Assembly: GCA_973895155.1 (NCBI GenBank)
Contig: OZ316895.1
Location: forward strand, 7,068,001 to 7,132,000
DNA: 64,000 nucleotides
Source: Marsupella aquatica
Lineage: Eukaryota > Marchantiophyta
Direction: 5' to 3'
A program made the translations under genes and the position numbers. Below, one piece after another: positions 37,676-49,299 of this stretch (within the stretch, counting starts at the first letter, position 1; every line of letters begins with the position of its first letter). The notes below the pieces were generated by a model. It ran no database searches. It was given only the letters and a program-made list of their open reading frames with translations, and was not told the DNA's origin.

Positions 37676-38796
37676 AATTTGAAATTATGTCAAAACTATT
37701 TGTGAAACTATCTTGCTTATGCTTTTATATACCAGTTTAAAATGCTAGTTAAGATGACCTAGTCAGGTCGGCACGAAATAATTCCAAACCACTTCTAGAA
37801 ACTATGTTAGTATCACATAAAGGGGTACAGTAAGTTCTACACATGCTAGAGTGTGGATAAAGGTCTAGAAATGAGTAAAATATATGATCTAGAACCTAAT
37901 GTGTAAATCTTAATCTAGGTTTGGCTTAAAGGTATTGAATTAGATGTAGTTGAGCTAGTACTTCTAAGATAAATAAATAAAATCACTAACCTGCTCCGCA
38001 ATATATCTCTGCCCACCCTTGTACAAGCTAAATGGGTACCTTGGATGCCAGCATTGTAACTCTTAGCACCACAGTGCTCACCAGTGCCCTTACTAAACCT
38101 TGCATTCAACCATGCGGACCTAAACAAGGCACTCGGACAGAGGAGAGTCAGTGATCGTACCAATCACTGTCTAAATGACAATGAACCAAAAAATGGATTG
38201 TGGGAGGTCTATACTCAGTTTGAGAGGCAAAAAGCCCACACATTACCCAGCACACGAGTGGACACCAACAAATCGGGCACGGGTGGATGAGGCACGCACC
38301 CAGCACACAAGTAGACATTGGATAGGGTGTCAGCCAATCACTCACGAGTGATAGGTGAGTTGCGAGCACACACCGCTGACAGCTCGGAAGTTTAAAATTG
38401 GTAGGTGAGTCGCGAGTGGTCGTGAGTGGTCACACCATCGGTGACTCACGATCACATGCAGCGAGGAGGGTCTCCATCATTGGCATGCATTGATGCCTCC
38501 ATACCCTCTCGGATCCTTGCCTCCTCGGACTCCTCGCTCGCAGGGGGTATAGGAAGGAAGGCCTTGCGCTTGAGGCCTCATTTCCTTGCCTCCCTCTTGC
38601 CTCGCTCTAGGACTTTTGTTTTTGCCTCGCTCTTGGAATTTTGTTTCCGCCTTGCTCTAAGTCTTTTATTTCCGCCTTGCTCCCTTCCCTTTTGGGTCGC
38701 TCCCTCGATCATTATTTGCCTGTTAGTGCCCTCTTGCAGCCTGTGGCATTCTCCATTGCTGCCACGTGTCATCTTAAATCTCACTCGCCCCTTACA
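37676..38796. other. Non-coding between two mobile genes
   Basis: No gene. 38220-38460 holds degenerate repeats of words such as CCAGCACAC(G/A)AG and GAGTCGCGAG. At 38590-38690 four imperfect copies of about 30 bases contain GCCT(C/T)GCTCT, half of the hairpin motif found in the introns downstream. Confidence 0.5.
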
Positions 38797-38960
38797 ATGT
38801 CTACTTCCTCCAGTTCTGAAGCTTCCACCACCTCCGCCAGTTCTGGTATGAATATGAACTTGAAGACCCAGATGTCCAAAAATTGGTTAACAATGCGTTG
38901 GAGGCGTCAAAGAAAGCCCAGTTAACTTTTCCACGTAAGGCACCACCTGCTTCAACTTCT

Positions 38961-39499
38961 TGCCTCGCCCTAAGGGCGAGGCAACATTACTTTAATTTGG
39001 ATTTCAAACTTCTTATTAGAAAAATTTCTATATTCCTTTGCAGTCGCCTCGCCCCAAGGTCGAGGCGACGTCTACTTCATTCTAGATTTCTTGTTGCTCC
39101 GAAGGCGTATTGGACCTTGTATCTTACATTAATAAAGGATCTTTAGCTATATTCTATTTTTTGCCTCGCTCTTGGGGCGAGGCGATGTCGTCTGCATTCC
39201 TAAAATGTAGTCTGCATTCCCAGAAGTTGCCTCGCCCTTGGGGCGAGGCGATGTCCTCTGCATTCCTAAATGTTGTCTGCTTTCCCAGAAGTTGCCTCGC
39301 CCTTGGGGCAAGGCAATGTTGTCTGCATTCCTAAATGTTGTTTGCTTTCCCAGAAGTTGCCTCGCCCTTGGGGCAAGGCGATGTCGTCTGCATTCCTAAA
39401 TAATGTTTGATTGCTTGGATGAGGTGGCAGGGCTAATTGCACTAGGAGCAAAGAAGATTTTGCAATCTTCTATTTGTCGCCTCGCCCCAAGGGCGAGGC
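38961..39499. repeat. Seven GC-rich hairpin repeats in intron 1 of the decayed gene
   Basis: Each is GCCTCGCCC, a 3-base loop and GGGCGAGGC, perfect or with one or two changes: 38961-38983, 39043-39069, 39163-39183, 39229-39249, 39293-39313, 39359-39379, 39479-39499. The middle four belong to a tandem array of about 65-bp units that also contains TCTGCATTCCTAAA. All seven lie inside the intron 38935-39572. Confidence 0.9.
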
Positions 39500-40170
39500 A
39501 CCTTGAAAGTTTTCCACATGTCAATGTTAAAAATATGATGCTAACCATTTTGTTGTCAATTTTTCTTACCAGGAAAAAATCTTGAGAAGCCGGAGTTAAA
39601 TATTATGGACGAGGATATCAAGGACTTTGTTTTCCCTGACCAAGATACTCCAGGATTTAGATGGGCACTAGAAGTTGGGGTGTCGGCGGAAGGCAGTCTC
39701 TTGATTTGTTTCAAGGGCCTCACAAGTCAATTGAATGACCGCAAGACAATTGTTACTCTAGGTCCAGTCGTCCTTGTGAACACGAACAACAACCGCAATG
39801 CAACGATTATTGTTGAGTCCAATGAGAAATCTCAGTGGATGAGACTTCTGGTGCCAATAAAACTCTACTTGACTTTATTGAATGTTGAGTGGATGGCTCG
39901 ATTGGAGATAAGCGTAGCTGATATGGGATTCTTCCCAGATGCAGTAACAATTGATCAGATGTTTGAGAAGACGCGTTCTCAAATAAGTGTCTGAGTTGAC
40001 CTAGTGTTTGGATTTCTCTACGTAATGAAGCACATGCATGACAATGCGGACAGTGTGGACCCTCCGTCTACTTGGATAGTTCAAAGGATGATTGAGAAGG
40101 CACATTTTTCATATGAGCAAGCAATCGACAAGAGTTTCATTTTTTGTCCAGAGTTTCAAGAGGCCGCGTG

Positions 40171-40838
40171 CCCCCTGGGCCCCCAGCATTATTAATAATA
40201 GGCTGGACGTGCGAACGGATGAAGGGTGCAAAAAATCTGATTTGAGATTAATTTTTATAATTGGCTTAGAAATATCAAGGGATGGTTTTATTCAAAGAAC
40301 CTTTTCTAACTAATATAGGCTTATATAAATGTCACCCAAATTAATATGCTTCAAGAGGTGATGTAATATGGATGTGACACGCGTCACAATAGGATTGGTC
40401 CTTGTGGTCACCCTTTATTGGAACATGTGTATATGACATATAATTATGCTTGCAACATCTATGATTCAGAGTAGTTTAGGACTTTGGAGCTTTTGAACCC
40501 TGACTACCCTGCCATGTGGTTCAAAAATGCCCCAAAGTTGAAGTTTGGGGTTAAAGGGTCACGAACACAAAAATGTATGTACCCAAAACCCTTCTAAAAC
40601 ACTCCCATCAGTTTTAGAACCGTTTGCACATGATAAATTTATAACTTTTCAAGGCTTTCATAAATGGTGTAAAATGTGAAATTATAATATCTCAAAGGGG
40701 CAGATTTATTCTCCAAAATTAAGTTTTTAAGAATAACAAGAGAAATTTTTATAGGCTTCCAAAAATAATAAGGGGTACTAGGGAGGGGGGTGTACGCACG
40801 TATACCTCTTTAGTTTACAAAGGCTGGGGGCCCAGGGC
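40171..40838. mobile_element. MITE, 668 bp, inserted in exon 2 of the decayed gene
   Basis: GCGTG is present on both sides (40166-40170 and 40839-40843) as a 5-bp target duplication. The ends are inverted repeats containing CCCTGGGCCCCCAGC. Removing the element and one GCGTG joins the two coding parts with no frame change. There is no coding capacity. The family is undetermined. Confidence 0.75.
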
Positions 40839-41845
40839 GCGTGTCGGACGTGGATTTCAGAGATGAAGAAAAAAGAAGCAAAGCATAAGGCAAAGGAGAG
40901 AAAGAAGACAGTGGAAAGAAGTGCGCAATCAAAGACAGAGAAGAAACGAAAGCTTTGAGAGCCGGTTGTTCAACAAGAGACACAATCTGGGAGTTCACGC
41001 CGTAAGAAGATGGCTAAAAAAAATGAAGATGATGAGGGCCCCCAAAAAAAGGAGACAAAGAAGGCAAAGGTTGCGAAATCAAAACCAATGTCAGCGTCGA
41101 CTTCAAACTTTGTCTTGCATCCAGAGGATGATATGTGTCTGACAGAAGGACCCAAAGAAGATGATGTGCTCAAAGGCCAAGAGGTTTTGCGTAATATTGA
41201 GCATTATTATACTTTTGGCATCCGCAAAGTTTTTGATATTCCTGTAAAAAGTATTAATCCGCCATCGGCCGTTTTTGTATATTGAATGTTCAATCTTTCG
41301 CATGCAATGGAGATATCAAAGTCTATGATGAAAAACCCTGGACAGGAACCACAAGTTGCTGATTTGATTCCGTATCGCGAGAGCACTAAACAGTTGCTTC
41401 ATTATGACAACACACCTCAGGATAGGAAAGAGTTTTTGATTGGTGTGAAGAAGCATGAGATCCAATTCCTTGCCATCAGTGGCCAGCATTCTGCAAGAGC
41501 TGCCCAATGGATCCAAGGGTGGGCTGAGACTGACGCCAAGCTGACAGATCTTGCCAACAAACTAAAGTATAGGAAAGCAAGGATCCTATCTGACCTCACT
41601 CCGAAGACAATTTTGGTTGAGCATTCAAGTTTATCGAATGTTGTCAATGATACTATGCAATTTAAGTCTTGTTTTTTAGAGACTATTGTTCATGCACGAA
41701 GGCAGTTTGAGGAGTGCGGGAAACCGCCGCGTCCAGGGATTGGGACCAATCAAAATACAGACAGGAAAAACTATCAGGTACATGTTGGAGCAACACAAAC
41801 TATTCTTGATCCGCTTTGTTTAAAGATTGACAATGGTAGAGGTTT

Positions 41846-42025
41846 GCCTCGCCCCAAGGGCGAGGCTGCCTTTTCTTGTTTTCCTTGGTTAGAAGATTTA
41901 AGCAAATGTTTGCCTCACCCTCAGGGCGAGGCAACCTAGACTAGTCTCTCTAAGAATAATTCCCTAGTTCCGTTTCAGTCAATTGCGGTTAGATGTAGAG
42001 GTTCGCCACGCCCTTGGGGCGAGGC
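41846..42025. repeat. Three more copies of the same hairpin, in intron 2
   Basis: Copies at 41846-41866, 41912-41932 and 42005-42025, all inside the intron 41778-42111. The flanking bases of each copy are unrelated. A half-decayed relative (TCGCCCCAGGGTCG, about 44610) lies in the intron 44554-44745. None falls in an inferred exon. Confidence 0.88.
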
Positions 42026-45000
42026 GGCTTAGCCTGTTTCAAACAAAGGTATAAATTTTCTAACATATGCATTGTACCCTGAAACTAATGTCAAGTCCAT
42101 TGGATATGCAGGATTGGTTTGCCCTGGCAAAGGTTACAATGGGGAAGTCAAGCCTAAAGAGCATTTATTAGTTACTTTTTGCCAAAGATGAGCTCTTTGA
42201 ATTATGGCGGAACGTGTGTGCAAAATGGTTGAGTGGGAAGCTCCAAGACGGGGCTGGTGGGTATGGAGGGCCAAGACCCCCAAAATTGATCACTCCCGGT
42301 ACCTTTCGATGCTTTGAAGGAGAGATTAGTAGCAAACAGATAATTGAGATCTTGAAGGACGTTGAAGAGGAGCGTGTCTTGCTGAAGAAGGATATCACCA
42401 ACAAATCAGAGCTTGTCGCAATGGGAGACTTGGCCCTTACAATCAAGATAATGTCCAAATTGATAACAGTCATTATTGGCTATTTCGTGGAAAAGTATCG
42501 TGAGAAGTTTCCTGTTGGCACATCTTAGGAGTCTCTGGTGATATTGTTGCCTTCCTTGAAATCTGAGCTTGAGATGACAAAATTGAGGAGAGCAGCGGGT
42601 GAGGTTTACCTCAACAATTCATTGAAGAATGTGGTCAAGGAGAGTTTCTCACAAAGTCTGATGGTCAGACTAGATGGGTTGTATTGTAAAGAATTTGGTG
42701 GGATTGGTCATTCTCGCACGGAGCCTTTCTTGACATTTTTTAGTGATAATTTGATGAAGACGACCGTGCCGGAAATGCTACAAGAGCCTTCGCCTTTGTG
42801 TCCTCTTGCCATTGTTGACTTCAGTAGGCTCCGACAACATGTTTGGACCGATGCTGAAATTATTGCATTACTGCAATACATTGTGGATCTTCCAAGAAAT
42901 CCAACAATTGTTGTTGTCATGACTGTGCATCCGGGGCCACTTGTTGCAAACATTTTGAGTGCCCTTAGGAAATTGCAACATGAAAAGGGAATGGACATCC
43001 ACGTTGACTACGGGAGCTATCGACGGAGTGATACACCAGTTCCAGAGGGCTTACTTTTCAGTTGTGGTATGGAGGAGATAATCTTTGCAGGAATCACCAC
43101 TGAGGAGAAATTTGATTGGAAGCAAGTGTTCAGGCCTAGATTTAATTGCCAATTTTCTTACAATTTGGCGATCGACCTTGATTTCCAATTAGTGGAAGAC
43201 AAGACGGAGAAGCGAGATAAGAATAAGAGTAAGACAAGTAAGGAGACAGAGACTGAGTCAACTTCGGCATTTCACATTGGAGATTTCTTACGAAAGGCTC
43301 CCATGTTTGAGATGGTGGGAAGTAGAGGTGGCTTTGTGAATATTCACGCTAAGCCAAAATGTATGCTGCAGAGTATTATTGAATTTTTTTCGGCTGAAGG
43401 GGAGACTATACTTGACTTTTTCTCAAGAGGACAGGTTATGAAGGTGTCATTGTTGTGTTTCAGAGAATGTTTTGCGTATTCACACACTGAGGATGAATAT
43501 GATTTCACTCAGGCATATGGAAGGGTTCTCTGCAAGAAAGTTCCTTCCATAATGAGTAACCGGATGGGCGGTTCCAAATTTGGTAGAGCCCACGATGGGG
43601 TTTCCGAGCATGTTTGCGCCAAAGAAGGCGTAGACCAAGGCGAAGATGAGATTGAGGAAGGAGAATTGGGTCACAACACAGACGACATGGTCACCCGAAA
43701 TTTGGATGAACGTGGAACACAAGTGGTAGGTATTCCCTACTTTGGTGTGGGGTTGGCCGATGTTGTGGGTCGACCTGAGGGCGACCCACCAAGAAATCCC
43801 TTTGCCGGTGTAGAGAATTGGATGCACCAGTCGGACCCAGATCTTACATAGTCCACATCGGACGCACATTGGAAGGCAACCGCAGATGATCTAGGCAATA
43901 TTGACGCAGTAGAATTGGGAGAAATGTCAGACATTGCGCTTGCAAAGGAGGATGATCGTTAAGTACCTGAGACCGCTGCAAATGAAGTAGAGAAGGCAGG
44001 TGCTTCAAATCCTCCCCTGTCTCCTCTATATTGCTCATCAGAGACTAAATTGGTTTTTACAAGTGCTTCTACAGGAAGCCCAGTAGTATTATCATTTTCA
44101 CAAAATTCTGGATCCGAGATCGGCAAGACTGGATATATGAAAATAGTCCGTCCTGCAACTGATTTTATATGGAGAAATGGACCAAAGGTTGGAATGATAG
44201 AATCACTAGACGATGCTCCAAAGATAATGGCAAAATCAGATTACAAAAAACTGAACTTGAGACTGAGCCCAGTTTTTGCACCCCCATCCTTTGAAGAGCA
44301 ACTTCCCAGTGGTATCAATTCTGAGATACAGAGTGTTCTAGGTGATCAAACAATAGATGAATTTGGGCATTTTAAGCATTGGAAATTATTAGCCCTTTCT
44401 TTGGTTCTTGGTATTTTAATGACAATCTAAGCTTTATCTTTGTAATAATATACTTTTTTACAGACCAAAGTTCCGTCGTAGAATCTCCTTCCTCAAAGGA
44501 TTTTGTTGGCATTCCCTCGGAAAGCGTTGCTATGGAGGAAGGGTTTGACCCAGGTATACTTTGGATCTAAAAAATGGCAAGTGAATGTAATTAATGTTTT
44601 TCTAGGAGGGTCGCCCCAGGGTCGTTCCTCTCTACTTCAAATGCTATGACAAAGTTTGTTTGATTTCAAATTTTGAGAGTTTTCCTCCGTAGTAATTGTT
44701 TAAACTTTGAGTCGCATTGACTAAGGCTTATTTTAATATTTCCAGAATTCACTCCAATACTACACTCTCAGATCCGGCGAAAGCTCTTGGTTCTTGACCT
44801 TAACAAGATTTGTTGGGATTGCATTAAGACCAGAAGCTCAGGACCATGCCGAAATCAGACAAGTTTACGTGGTGTGCACTGGGGGAGACGTGGAGGGTTT
44901 AATTTCATGTATGTGGAGCGCCCATACCTCCACGAATTTCTATATGCAGCTTTCATGGTTTTTGATGTCACAATTTGGACCTGTGCAAGGAGGCCAAAAA

Positions 45001-45777
45001 AAATGGAGTTGATTTTCACTGAGGAGGAGCGACAGAAGTTCAAGTTTGTCTTTACTCAAGAAGATACCTTTGATAGTTGCATCCAAAGGCCAGATATAAC
45101 AGATGGGAAGGCCAATTTACTTATGAAGAATTTGCAAACCATTTGGGACCGTTTTCCAGAAAAATATGATGCTTCTAATACAGTTCTTATTGATGATTCT
45201 CCATTGAAGGCATTTTTGAATTATGACGTGAATGGATTGTTTCCAAATCCATTTACTCACACAGCTTCAAATGACACTTTTTTTGCCCGAGATATTATGG
45301 CCGTATCTTTGCAAATTGAGAAAGGCTTACTGCGTTCAACATTATATCACTGTCAACAATCCAAAGTGGTTTGTTTTCAATTTATTAACAAGCAAGGAGG
45401 ATCATGCTGCCATCTATGCTCTTTTGGAACAGAAGTGGGGAGATTGTCGTTGTATCCATAAGGAGTTTGGAACCATCTTGGATGTGACTCCTGAAGAGAT
45501 TCCTTGGGACGAAAAGAACGAGGTGCAGCATTACCCACCACTGGAGACGTGGACCACGGATGAGATCGAAGAAACTGCAAACGTAATACTTGGAGACAAC
45601 TATTCTGGTCCTCATAGACAAAATAGAAGGCATTTTATTTGGAAAGTTCTCAAAACTAGGGATCTCACCAATAAGTTTAAGAACCACCATGCGAGAGATA
45701 CTTGCAACCGTGACATCCGCTATGATAAATCAGGAAGCAGACTTTCTTGTTCAAATGAGTTTTGTCTTGATCATTAG

Positions 45778-46304
45778 GAGATAGGGTTGCTCTAGTGCCT
45801 ACCCTGAATTGTACATTCATATTATGTCAAAGGATATGTTTTGAACATGTTGGATAAAGTAAATAATTAGGATATGCTTAGTGTGAGGCTCTCTCACTGG
45901 ACTGGACAATTTAATAATTTTATAGTGGGTCAATCTCATTTTGACCCTTGATTTATGACCATCTATATTTTTTAATTTATAGATGGTCTGAGTGGTATTG
46001 GCCTCTGATTTTTGGACTAAATCAAATTTAATCTAATTTTTAAATTAATTAGAATATATGATTTAAGTTATTATTAAACATTTGGGTGAAAAAAAACAAA
46101 ATTTTGGGCGTTCAAAAGTGTATATTTGGGCTGAAAAAAATTAGCTTTTGGGAATGCTTTAATAGAAATTTGGCCTGAAAAAATTAACTTTAGGGTTCAT
46201 CTTATGGACTTTTAAAAGTACAGTTTTAATGAATATAGTGATCACATTGTTATTATAGAAGTAGATAATTATTTGAAGCAATCGTAGTATATACGAGTCT
46301 TCTG
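45778..46304. other. Non-coding
   Basis: No gene. GGGTCAATCTCATTTTGACCC-like palindrome at about 45928-45950, related in form to the palindrome in the 73-bp repeats at 37.3-37.7 kb. AAATTTGGG-type words at 46080-46160 resemble 33.0-33.1 kb. Confidence 0.4.
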
Positions 46305-47230
46305 GTGAGAACATCACTGTTTCTTACAATTAAAATTGAGGAGTCCAAAATCAGATCAAACACTTTACTTGTTAGTTGGAGAGGAAATCATGCCAATAAG
46401 TGTAAAGTGTGTATGAACACTCATATGTTCAAGGCATATGCTGATACACTAAAAAATACGAGGTGTGAAGTAACTATCAGGCCCGGGGTGACTTGTGGAC
46501 TAAGAGTCAAAGATGAAACTCGAATGATGAATCATTATTGTAAGCATTTCAATAATATGTTGTAAAATAACCAAATGCCAGAATGCACAATACATGGGTG
46601 TATAGGTGATTTGCCAGAGTTTGATTCAAAATGTGATCGAATATACTACATACTTTCTCAAAAGAACATCAGCTGTTTCTATCAAAGACAGAATTAATTT
46701 GGCATCTATTAGACTGTCATAACATTCCATTGATTCCTAAATATGATAGTATGTACATATTCTGTCATTCGTGTCAGGATTGGAAGATGGAATCAAAACA
46801 TTAGATTGAACGTGCTAACCATCTGCGTGATCACATCGAAGAGTTCTTGAAAGAGTGCAAAGTATATGATTACAGAGGTGTTTGAGTTCAACCTATCAAT
46901 AGACAACAATTAGATACTCCTGACAGAAATATATCTTACAGAACTATAATAATCCCTTTCAAGTGTATATTGTGCATTCATGACCAGCACATTTGTGATG
47001 AACAGAGACTTGGACCTGCATGTTATCAAATAGGTCTTAGTATTAGATATTTTGCTCACATTAGGACTCACTTAAAGATGATTCCATTAGACAGAGAAAC
47101 ATATATATTGCCATGCCTCAACAAAGAGGAGAATGATGGGGGAATGCTTCTCACTTTATGTAAGTACAATTTGAAGATGACACGGTATGAATTGATTGAA
47201 CACTTGAAAGGTGTATATTGTATATACTAG
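46305..47230 (+). pseudogene. Zinc-finger protein relic
   Basis: Three coding-like stretches: one near 46390-46565 with Cys and His pairs (CKVC, then HYCKH), one at 46575-46697 with CTIHGC, and one from about 46763 to 47230 with CHSC, ANHLRDHI, CILC and YFAHIRTH. Pairings of C-x2-C with H-x3-H suggest C2H2-like fingers, irregularly spaced. Stops occur in frame in the last segment, and a frame change lies between about 46700 and 46763. It stands downstream of the methylase/phosphatase relic on the same strand and may belong to the same mobile unit. The function cannot be named. Confidence 0.4.
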
Positions 47231-47266
47231 AGTAGTAGTTAACTAAGACGCGCATACATAGATAAC

Positions 47267-47640
47267 TCATTAGTTACTCAATTTCACGCGTTCAGCTTCC
47301 ATTTTGGCCCGATCCTCTTTAAATCTTCTCATACTATTGTGATTGATTACTCATGATTCTTCCTTTGCAGCCTCTACTAATACTTCACTATTTTTCACGA
47401 CATCTTTCAATGCTTTAACCGATGACTCCTCTTTTACCAAATCTTTGGCCAAACTCTCATGCAATGTTGTAACCTGCTTACTGTGTTGGTGCTCTAATCG
47501 ACTGATCTGAGTTTTTACTGTGGCAACATTTTTCTTCTATGACGTCACTAAATCATTATGGATCTTTAATGCATCGGCAGCTTCATTTTTTTGTGCTTCC
47601 AGTTATTTATTGAACTCATCTATATCGGCCTAAGCTTTAG
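47267..47640 (-). pseudogene. Coiled-coil protein relic
   Basis: About 125 codons on the minus strand read as a strongly charged helix (LEAQKNEAADALK, HESLAKDLVKEESSVKAL, FKEDRAKMEAERVK), broken by one each of TAA, TAG and TGA without any frame change. Heptad-like spacing of hydrophobic residues suggests a coiled coil. Upstream, to about 48150, there are further acidic stretches with many stops, which I cannot separate from chance. Confidence 0.35.
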
Positions 47641-48608
47641 AATCTCATACCCCTTCATACTATTATTAGACTTGCTTAACATATATGATAGTATACTTGA
47701 GAGATTTGACAATGTCATTCAAATTAGTAACTGTCTATTGTCTTGAGTTTTCATTATGAAACTCATCCCCAGCCTAACATCCTGTAAATTATCTGCATCT
47801 GAAATTGCTTTTGAGCCACCATCTTAAACCTTTTAATCATTTTTAACTTCTTTTTCTTTCTATTTTATACATCAACTTGAGTCACTTATGTTTTACTTCT
47901 CTCCTACGTTTTAATGGTCTTGATTTTATTCCTTGGCAATAGACCTATACAAAGTAGTCTATACGTCTCTCAAAACAACATTGAGTAGCATATTAGCATG
48001 TTCCGATGATGAATCCACATGTTGAATTTCATGGATTGAATGCTTACGCCAATACTCTTCTTGATATTGCTCCAGTCATTGGATTTTACACTAACTAAAA
48101 TTTTTATCACTGAGGATGTCTTCAGACCACAATCCACCTGGTAAATCCTTTTCAATTTTAAAGTCAGATAGTATATTTCAGATACGTTCTCATATGCTTC
48201 AGTCCTTCTTACACTATCTCATCTTTGTAAATATGACAATACATTTTTTTTTGTCTGTTATTCATCTTGGTGCCCATCTGCAGGTAATTCAAGTGATTCT
48301 GTGCATATTATGTTATCTCTCGTGTGTAAATTGTTCAATTCTTGCAAACTATCCATGATATGCTCAGCGTTATGACACATCTGTTCATCTCGATCTACTA
48401 CATATGGTCAATTTCATTGTCCTTCGACTCTCCACATGCAAGTTGAGTATTGAAGGTCAACTTCAACTGAGGTTGCTGATCGATCGATGAATTTGACTAG
48501 ATTATTCTCGGTTGTGTACATCTTCTCTATTGGGATGACCTGAGATGATCTATGTTCCACTATAGAATCCGTTGAGTCTTTCTCAACACATCCATTAAGA
48601 GCACAAAA
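47641..48608. other. Non-coding or unrecognisably decayed
   Basis: AT-rich, no reliable coding signal. One minus-strand stretch at about 48090-47950 is open for some 50 codons, but I do not recognise it. Confidence 0.35.
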
Positions 48609-48677
48609 TAATCTGATGGCTCAGGTTTGTTCCCCTCCATTTATGAATTTGTAAGCAGATGAAAGATCTTTTTGGTG
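48609..48677 (+). repeat. 68-bp direct repeat bordering the mobile block, copy 2
   Basis: Same orientation as the copy at 32838-32905. Begins AATCTGATGGCTCAGGTTTG and contains ATGAATTTGTAAGCAGATG. Confidence 0.65.
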
Positions 48678-48699
48678 GCATATATTGCATATCATAAAA

Positions 48700-49240
48700 T
48701 TAGATTAATCCATTTTTTATATCATTGGGGCCAACCTGCAAGTACACAGCCCACACGTTGGGTTTGTCATACCCAAGGTCTCCATGATAAACTCTTAGCT
48801 ATTGTTTTTATATCACCAAGGATAAACCCATTGTTTTTTCCCTATCATTAGTGCCAACTCACAAGTGCACAACACACATGATGTATTTTTCATACCATGA
48901 TAAATCCAATGGTTTTTTTTACATCACTAGAGATTAATCCATTGGTTTATATATCATTAGGGCCAAGTTGCAAGTACACAGCCCACGTGTTGGATTTGTC
49001 ATACCATGATAAACCCTATTGTTTTTTATATCACTAGGATATTGTTTTTTTAAATATCACCCCATTGTTTTTTATAACATTAGGGCCAAATCTCAAGTTT
49101 AGGGTACACGACCCAGTTCGTTTATAGGATCATTTTGACACTTCCTATTATTTTTCATATCACTAGGGATAAACCCATAATTGTGTTTTTTAATCATTAG
49201 AGCTAACTTGCAAGGACACTCAAGGGTCTCACTACATGGA
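48700..49240. repeat. Degenerate tandem repeats, unit about 115-130 bp
   Basis: Five or so units start with AT(C/A)ATTAG(G/T)GCCAA and continue with GCAAGTACACAGCCCAC and CATACCATGATAAA. Identity drops towards the 3' end. No coding sequence. Confidence 0.65.
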
Positions 49241-49297
49241 GACCTCCCCATCACCTGCCATGATTTTTGGCCTTGGGGTCCCTAAAATGTAATATTT
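49220..49297 (-). repeat. Dispersed repeat, copy 2 (inverted relative to 15.9 kb)
   Basis: Reverse complement matches 15905-15990, including GGTGATGGGGAGGTC and CATGTAGTGA. It directly follows the tandem repeats and may be the end of the same element. Confidence 0.6.
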
Positions 49298-49299
49298 TA

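Larger units (their letters stand above)
38797..45777 (+). pseudogene. Decayed multidomain gene: ParB-like, DNA methylase-like and FCP1 phosphatase-like
   Basis: Exons I infer: 38797-38934 (with a frame slip near 38845), 39573-41777 (interrupted by a MITE), 42112-44410, 44464-44553, 44746-45777. An N-terminal region of unknown type is followed by a Lys-rich stretch. Next is a ParB/sulfiredoxin-like region (VFDIPVKSINPP near 41235; FLAISGQHSARAAQWI near 41467). The methylase-like region includes LAIVDFSRLRQHVW (42808) and ETILDFFSRGQVMK (43402), in the place of the DPPY and DPFxGxG motifs of N6/N4 methylases. It ends with an FCP1/NLI-type phosphatase region: LLVLDLN (44781), RPYLHEFLYAAFMVFDVTIWT (44920), VLIDDSPLKAFLN (45182). 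Stops in frame: 39992, 40956, 41283, 42169, 42526, 43849, 43960. One base is extra near 45280. Fusion of the three regions in one gene rests on phase-compatible splice sites. It is not functional as read. Confidence 0.65.

Noticed and set aside
38961-42025. CRISPR-like reading of the hairpin repeats
   Set aside because: Spacing is irregular, flanks in the array are themselves repeated, the repeat is a perfect palindrome, and the genome is eukaryotic. No cas-like gene is present.
39992-43962. In-frame stops repaired by U-to-C RNA editing or read-through
   Set aside because: Such editing is known from organelles of some early land plants, not from nuclear transcripts, and this region is clearly nuclear. 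Decay explains it more simply.
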